Assembly: GCA_050951365.1 (NCBI GenBank)
Contig: JBMNIX010000002.1
Span: 124,001 to 188,000, forward strand
DNA: 64,000 bases
From: JAAYHG01 sp012735455
GTDB lineage: Bacteria; Bacillota; DTU030; DUMP01
Direction: 5' to 3'
The notes under the pieces are model-generated. The model did no database searches. It had not been told where the DNA came from and saw nothing but the letters and a program-made list of their open reading frames with translations. Below are positions 59,382 through 64,000 of the stretch, one piece after another. A program made the position numbers and the translations under genes. Position 1 is the first letter of the stretch; every line of letters starts with the position of its first letter.

Positions 59382-60119
59382 GGCGGCGTTAAGAAGCTCG
59401 CTTACCGTTACTGCTTTGAGCCCTTTTTTCTTGAGGCCGTCAAGAATCAGCGGTAGGGCTTGGGCGGTTTGCTCTGTGGGGTGCATAAGCACAATCCCGC
59501 CAGGCTGAATGTTGTTTAGTACCCGCTCGGCAATTATCCCTACGCCGGGCTGTTGCCAGTCTATGGTGTCCACGCTCCACATGATAGTGCGGTAACCGGC
59601 CTCGGCTGCTGTCTGTACCACCTGTTTATCCCACTCCCCGTAGGGCGGTGCAAAAAGAGCAGGCCTTTTTCCTGCCAGCTCTACCAGCAGCTTTTCCGTG
59701 CGCACTATTTCTTTTTTCAACTCTTCTGCCGGGATCTGGGTTGGGTAGGGGTGAGACCAGGAGTGATTCCCCAGTTCGTGGCCTTCTGTGGCTATGTTGC
59801 GTGTCAAGTCCGGGAATTGCTCTGCCCAGTCCCCTACTATGAAGAAGGTTGCCTTGACGCCATAGTCTTCAAAAGCAGCCAAGAGACCGGGGAGAAAGTC
59901 CTCTCCCCAGGCGACGTTAATGGTAAGGGCTACCAGAGGTTCCTTGATGTCAACCTGAAAAACAGGGTCGCCGCTCTGTCCAGTGGCCGGAATAGGGGTT
60001 AGTTCTTGTATCCCTTTGAGTGAAAGAACCAGCAGTCCCGTCAAAGTCAGGGCTAACACAGCAGCTAACAAACGGCGCCTTAGCCGCCTGGTGGGCAGCG
60101 GGATGTAAAAGACGCGCAT
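59376..60119 (-). CDS. Polysaccharide deacetylase (NodB fold), PdaB-like
   Basis: This protein of about 247 residues has an N-terminal transmembrane anchor (LLAAVLALTLTGLLVLSL) and a NodB domain with VALTINVAWGEDF, the metal-ligand region GHELGNHSWSHPYPTQI, PPYGEWDKQV and GGIVLMHPTEQTAQALP. The first motif has NVAWGED where TFDDG is common, so the catalytic Asp is replaced, as in sporulation PdaB-type proteins. ATG 60119 follows GGAGGAGGGG. It acts outside the membrane on cell-wall glycan, perhaps in the spore cortex. Confidence 0.88.
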   Translation of the reverse strand: MRVFYIPLPTRRLRRRLLAAVLALTLTGLLVLSLKGIQELTPIPATGQSGDPVFQVDIKEPLVALTINVAWGEDFLPGLLAAFEDYGVKATFFIVGDWAEQFPDLTRNIATEGHELGNHSWSHPYPTQIPAEELKKEIVRTEKLLVELAGKRPALFAPPYGEWDKQVVQTAAEAGYRTIMWSVDTIDWQQPGVGIIAERVLNNIQPGGIVLMHPTEQTAQALPLILDGLKKKGLKAVTVSELLNAAS

Positions 60120-60286
60120 GGTTCCCCTCCTCCACGTTCTGTAATTGCGAATTGGTGCCACTATTCTCCTAAACACCGTATGACCGTAAGCTGCCCTTTA
60201 GACCCAGAAACAAGAAAACTGGACATAGGGGAAATGATGTAATTAGAGCGTAAAAATAGCGTAATGGGTATGTAATTGCTGTGTGG

Positions 60287-60362
60287 TATTATTACATTGA
60301 ACCCAAGCGAAAACCTTTGAACCCCCTCTCAGATATGCGCGGCTAACCGCGCTCTTTTTTTG
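60287..60362 (+). ncRNA. Candidate small RNA ending in an orphan terminator
   Basis: TGG-TATTAT (60284-60292) is an extended -10 element. About 45 nt later a perfect hairpin GCGCGG-CTAA-CCGCGC (60337-60352) is followed by TCTTTTTTT. No plus-strand gene precedes it within 900 nt, so a short transcript of roughly 60 nt is possible. The remaining region 60120-60286 shows nothing else. Confidence 0.35.
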
Positions 60363-60375
60363 TTACTACCTTCCA

Positions 60376-60404
60376 TTGAAGCTGCTTGTCCCGCCCGGTA
60401 TACT
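60376..60404 (+). promoter_or_regulatory. Promoter of the PhoB/PhoR-type operon
   Basis: TTGAAG at 60376-60381 and TATACT at 60399-60404 are separated by 17 nt. The transcript would have a leader of about 170 nt before the response regulator. Confidence 0.65.
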
Positions 60405-60581
60405 TAAATAAGGAATAATTTCTAATCAAACTCATTCGATAATGACTGATTATGAGCTCTGAGCCTTTAGGCGGACTGTCCTGCAGTGGGTTGAGATGGG
60501 GGCTAGGTGGAAAAGAAGGCGATCAGCCGGTAGGCCTTGCCGGCTGGGGAGAAGCCGAGCTCAAACAGGGGAGGTAGGGAG

Positions 60582-61268
60582 ATGGCCGAAAAGATCCTGG
60601 TGGTGGATGACGAAGCTACCATAGTGGAGTTTGTTCGTATTAACTTGGAGAAGGCCGGCTTCAGGGTAGTAAGCGCCGGCGATGGTGACGAGGCCCTAGC
60701 CCTGGCCGCCTCCGAGCGGCCGGACCTGATCGTTCTGGATATCATGCTGCCGGGGCGTGACGGTTTCGAGGTTTGCCGCGAGCTACGACGCACCACCTCT
60801 GTTCCCATCATCATGCTCACTGCCCGCGATGAGGACATAGATAAGATCCTTGGCTTGGAGCTGGGAGCCGACGATTACCTCACCAAGCCTTTTAACCCGC
60901 GTGAGCTTGTAGCCCGGATCAAGGCTATCCTTCGCAGGGTAGACCGCCTGGGTAAAATGGAAGGCCAGGTCCTCAGCCGTGGCCGCCTACAGATAGATCT
61001 GGAGCGCCATCAGGTTACCGCCGGTGGGCGCTTGGTGGACCTTACCCCTAAGGAGTTCGAGCTCTTGGAGCTTCTGATGAAAAACCCCGGGCGTGTCTTT
61101 TCCCGGGAGATGCTGCTGGAGCGCCTTTGGGGATACGACTTTTTTGGGGATTCCAAGACCGTGGACGTTCACATCCGGCGTCTGCGGGAAAAAGTCGAAG
61201 AAGATCCCAGCTCTCCAACCCACATCCTCACAGTCTGGGGCGTGGGCTATAAGTTTCGGGAGTTTTGA
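60582..61268 (+). CDS. OmpR/PhoB-family response regulator
   Basis: This 228-residue regulator has a receiver domain (MAEKILVVDDEATIVEFVRI, phospho-acceptor in LIVLDIMLPGRDGFEV, Thr in IIMLTARDED, Lys in DYLTKPFNPRELVARI) and a winged-helix output domain (LTPKEFELLELLMKNPGRVF and SKTVDVHIRRLREKVEEDP). ATG 60582 follows GGGGAGG. The kinase gene begins 2 nt after its stop. PhoB-like phosphate control or WalR-like wall control is possible; phosphate genes are not visible. Confidence 0.92.
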   Translation: MAEKILVVDDEATIVEFVRINLEKAGFRVVSAGDGDEALALAASERPDLIVLDIMLPGRDGFEVCRELRRTTSVPIIMLTARDEDIDKILGLELGADDYLTKPFNPRELVARIKAILRRVDRLGKMEGQVLSRGRLQIDLERHQVTAGGRLVDLTPKEFELLELLMKNPGRVFSREMLLERLWGYDFFGDSKTVDVHIRRLREKVEEDPSSPTHILTVWGVGYKFREF

Positions 61269-61270
61269 TC

Positions 61271-63010
61271 ATGGTGCGTACTATACGCGGTCGTCTTACA
61301 GTGAGCTATGCCATCCTGCTCTTTCTCACAGTGAGCCTGATGGGTGCTTTTCTCCTGCAGTCCTTGGATCGCTACTACCTTAAAGAAAGCGAGTCCAAGC
61401 TCATGGCCCACGCGCGGGTGTTTTCTCACTACGCCGAGCATTCCTTTCTTGGTAACGCCCTGGCCCAGCGTTTTGGGGAGGATGTAGACGCCCGCGTCCT
61501 TATCCTGGATGGCAACGGAATGGTTGTTGGCGACTCTGAGTGGCCAAAGGAACGGGCGGTGGGGCAAACCATTGGTGGTCCCTTGGTGCAGCAGGCCTTA
61601 GCCGGCGAGTTGGTGAGTGAGGTGGTCAAGGATGAGGACGGACACCGGGTCCTACACGTTGCTGCCCCCCTTGTGACCCAAGCTAGCACCGTAGGGCTGG
61701 TTTACCTCTCTTCCTCCCTGGCCGATTTAGACCGGACCTTGGAGGTTACCCGCAGCCTCATCCTGCTGGGTGCCCTGGCTGCTGTGGCCGCAGCTTTGGT
61801 GGTGGGATCCTTCCTGGCCGCCAGTATCACCCGGCCCCTGGCAGCAGTCACCGCCGTGGCGCGCCGCCTGGCCAGCGGCGATTTCTCTCCCCGGCTCACA
61901 CCACAACCTCCGGCCGAGGTAGCAGAGCTGTCCCGAGCCTTTAATTATCTCACCGAGCGTCTATCTACGACTTTAAGGACCATTGCCGAAGAACAGCACA
62001 AGCTTGCCACGGTTCTGGCCAGTATGGGAGACTTGCTCCTGGCTGTGGACAAGACCGGAGTAGTAGTTCTGGTAAACCCGGCCCTAGAGCAGGTGCTGGG
62101 ACAAAAGTCGGCTGAGTTGGTTGGCAACCCCTTACCGCCGGCTCTGGAGGGTACAGAGTTGGCGCGCGTGCTGTCTGCAGGGCTGGCAACAGGTCAGCCA
62201 CAGACTGCCGAGGTTAGCCTACCGGGGTCCTCTAACATCTATCGGGCACAGGTGACCCCTTGGCACACCGCCGGTGGTGACAACGGCATTGTAGCTGTAC
62301 TGCGGGATATCTCCGACTTGAAGCGCTTGGAGGCGGCACGTTTGGAGTTTCTTGCCAATGTTTCCCATGAGCTTCGAACCCCTCTTACCTCTATCAAGGG
62401 TTTTGCTGTTACCCTGGAGGATGATCTAGCCGCAGGTACGGCTGCCTGGCGTTACGCCAAGATTATTGAGGAGGAGACAGATCGCCTTTCGCGCCTGGTC
62501 GCCGACATCATGGACCTCTCCAAAATGGATGCGCGTGAGACAACGCTGGATCTAAAGGCTTTGGACCTTACAGGCCTCATCTCACAGGTAGTAGAGCAGC
62601 TCGGGCCCCGGGCGGAGAGTAACGGCGTTAGTTTTAAGGCCGATCTTCCTTCTACGTTGCCGCCCGTGTTGTGCGATCCGGACCGCATTCACCAGGTACT
62701 GCTAAACCTCTTGGACAACGCCCTTAAATATACCCCTGCTGGTGGAGAGGTAACGGTTTCGGCCTGGGCCGAGAAACGAAGGGTGTATGTCAGCGTAGAG
62801 GATACCGGTTCAGGTATCCCACCCGAGGATCTACCCAACATCTTTGACCGCTTCTACCGCGTGGACAAAGCCCGGTCCCGGGCCTTGGGCGGAACAGGGT
62901 TGGGGCTCGCTATAGTAAAGGGTATTGTCACCGAGCATGGTGGCCAGGTAAGTGCCTCTAGCATCCCGGGCAGGGGAAGCTGCTTTACTCTGTGGCTACC
63001 GCACTTGTAA
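61271..63010 (+). CDS. PhoR-type sensor histidine kinase
   Basis: This 579-residue membrane kinase has a first transmembrane helix (residues 8-28), an extracellular sensor region (29-160), a second helix, HAMP (ITRPLAAVTAVARRLASGDF), PAS (VDKTGVVVLVNPALEQVLGQ), the phospho-acceptor box NVSHELRTPLTSIKGF and the ATPase motifs LLNLLDNALKYTPAGG, DTGSGIPPEDL and GTGLGLAIVKGI. It pairs with the response regulator just upstream. ATG 61271 is preceded by GGGAG at 9 nt. Confidence 0.93.
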   Translation: MVRTIRGRLTVSYAILLFLTVSLMGAFLLQSLDRYYLKESESKLMAHARVFSHYAEHSFLGNALAQRFGEDVDARVLILDGNGMVVGDSEWPKERAVGQTIGGPLVQQALAGELVSEVVKDEDGHRVLHVAAPLVTQASTVGLVYLSSSLADLDRTLEVTRSLILLGALAAVAAALVVGSFLAASITRPLAAVTAVARRLASGDFSPRLTPQPPAEVAELSRAFNYLTERLSTTLRTIAEEQHKLATVLASMGDLLLAVDKTGVVVLVNPALEQVLGQKSAELVGNPLPPALEGTELARVLSAGLATGQPQTAEVSLPGSSNIYRAQVTPWHTAGGDNGIVAVLRDISDLKRLEAARLEFLANVSHELRTPLTSIKGFAVTLEDDLAAGTAAWRYAKIIEEETDRLSRLVADIMDLSKMDARETTLDLKALDLTGLISQVVEQLGPRAESNGVSFKADLPSTLPPVLCDPDRIHQVLLNLLDNALKYTPAGGEVTVSAWAEKRRVYVSVEDTGSGIPPEDLPNIFDRFYRVDKARSRALGGTGLGLAIVKGIVTEHGGQVSASSIPGRGSCFTLWLPHL

Positions 63011-63119
63011 ATACTTCGTAACCATTTGTTACCCCCTGCTAATTCTTCCGTAAGAGTGCGGGCATATAATGAACCTGACACAAGGCTTCATGCAGAAAAG
63101 GTGAATTGGAGGTACCCTG

Positions 63120-64000
63120 ATGAAAAAGGTGGAACCCAAGCTGTTCTTAGCCTTTCTTCTTATCATAGGACTACTTGTAGCGGGGTGTGCGGGTACCGGT
63201 GGGTCAGAACAACCAGCAACGGTGCCCGAGGATGGCGGGGAGTCTGTTTCCCAGGTGGGTGGGGTTAGCGGGCCCCAGGTGGTCAGGCCGCCAGTACAGA
63301 AGACCCAGCCTGAAGACAAGGAGCCTGCGCCAGACACACCTGTTGCGGCGCCCGCAGGAAAGAAGGTCACCTTCCGTATTTACGGTGTTACCCCTGATCT
63401 CATGTACCAAGTGCCCCTTACTGTAGAGGCTGCGCACCCGGAAGATATGCCCCAGCAGGCCCTGAAGCTTTTGTTTGCCTGGCCGGACGAGAGTGGAGCT
63501 ACGGTTTCACCCTGGCCCGGGGGCGTAAAATTGTGTTCCCTTAAGATAAAGGATGGCACGGCGCTAGTGGACCTGACCGGGTTCGATGCCGGTAGTTTTG
63601 GCAGCAGTCGTGAGGCTCTTGCCCTCGATAGCCTCACCCTTACCCTGACACAGTTTGACCATATTCAGCGCGTGCAGGTTCTGCTGGACGGCCAGGTGGT
63701 AGAATCTTTGGCTGGCCACGTCGATATCAGCCGGCCCCTAACACCGCCCGAACACCTGAACCACTTCAGCTTCGGCGCGGCTTCCAGCAGCGAACCCACC
63801 CTGCCCCTTACCCTCTACTTTCCTGAGCCTAATGCCATGTACCTGGTCCCAGTGACCCGAGATGTCCCCAAGACCCAGTCCGTGGCCCGGGCCGTAGTGG
63901 AGGAGCTCATTCGTGGGCCGGAAGAGAATTCCGGTTTGGGCCGGTCTATACCCGAGGGGACACGTCTTCTTGGCATTAAGCTCAAGGATGGCCTTCTCAC
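63120..64000 (+). CDS. GerMN-domain lipoprotein (cut by window end)
   Basis: From ATG 63120 the frame stays open to the window edge (293 codons). The N-terminus MKKVEPKLFLAFLLIIGLLV with AGC is a lipoprotein signal; the lipid-bearing Cys is about residue 23. After a Pro/Glu-rich linker there are two GerMN-type segments: the first around residues 80-210, the second starting LPLTLYFPEPNAMYLVPVTR. GerMN proteins act in spore germination and cortex formation. GGAGG lies 8 nt upstream. TATAAT at 63065 may be its promoter. Confidence 0.85.
   Translation, partial: MKKVEPKLFLAFLLIIGLLVAGCAGTGGSEQPATVPEDGGESVSQVGGVSGPQVVRPPVQKTQPEDKEPAPDTPVAAPAGKKVTFRIYGVTPDLMYQVPLTVEAAHPEDMPQQALKLLFAWPDESGATVSPWPGGVKLCSLKIKDGTALVDLTGFDAGSFGSSREALALDSLTLTLTQFDHIQRVQVLLDGQVVESLAGHVDISRPLTPPEHLNHFSFGAASSSEPTLPLTLYFPEPNAMYLVPVTRDVPKTQSVARAVVEELIRGPEENSGLGRSIPEGTRLLGIKLKDGLL

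Noticed and set aside
1..64000. CRISPR array, insertion sequence or prophage
   Set aside because: No regularly spaced direct repeats, transposase, integrase or phage structural genes were seen; the few repeats are palindromic hairpins.

Overview
This window is chromosomal DNA from an endospore-forming, anaerobic Clostridia-type Firmicute. The evidence is strong AGGAGG-type ribosome binding sites with many GTG/TTG starts, spore genes (cotJABC, two CotF/ferritin-like coat proteins, lonC, splB, a GerMN lipoprotein, a DUF2935 protein), a SCIFF peptide with its radical-SAM maturase, and a full selenocysteine island (end of selB, tRNA-Sec, a Sec-containing selD, yedF). A moderately high GC content and the speE-speB pair would fit a Moorella-like thermophilic lineage, but that placement is inference.

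Layout. 1-9.7 kb: selB 3' end, an M20 peptidase, tRNA-Sec, an Asp/Glu racemase, a nitronate monooxygenase-like flavoprotein, a polyprenyl synthase/UbiA pair with two coat-like proteins, then a 740-bp gene-free interval holding a large, elaborately folded candidate RNA (about 6602-6917), followed by the selenium operon (LysR regulator, selD with an in-frame UGA, yedF). 9.7-24.9 kb: conserved core, with mscS, DUF951, rpsF-ssb-rpsR, SCIFF precursor and maturase, then MazG-like, YybS, gdpP, rplI, lonC, dnaB, a DnaC-type loader, a FAD oxidoreductase and purA. 25-33 kb: tRNA-Lys and accessory genes (MFS and MATE exporters, an unpartnered beta-class DNA methyltransferase, RraA and Ldh2-type enzymes, a GIY-YIG protein). 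33.4-41.4 kb: tRNA-Gly, the cotJ operon, an ECF sigma/anti-sigma operon and a YcdB/SLH surface protein that share the same ECF-type promoter pattern, a class III aminotransferase and tRNA-Thr. 41.4-48 kb: a second ECF sigma/anti-sigma pair behind a NEW3-domain/ABC-exporter operon, and a surface stalk protein. 48-56 kb: ArsR plus radical SAM, DUF2935, SGNH hydrolase, spore photoproduct lyase, flavodoxin, PAP2 phosphatase and polyamine genes. 57-64 kb: LysM/G5/M23 endopeptidase, cheR, polysaccharide deacetylase, a PhoB/PhoR-type two-component system and a GerMN lipoprotein cut by the window end.

The most unusual element is the RNA at 6602-6917. An 18-bp helix joins its ends, and five arms of 14-18 bp are separated by linkers of only 7 or 8 nt, several of them GAGCNAA. 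The many G-U pairs make sense only for a plus-strand RNA. I do not recognise it as RNase P, tmRNA, 6S, SRP or a known riboswitch. Other points of note are a SCIFF precursor with five instead of six cysteines, the Sec codon that hides the true selD start, a pair of matching ECF promoters, and a family of related palindromic terminator-like hairpins scattered over 41-51 kb.
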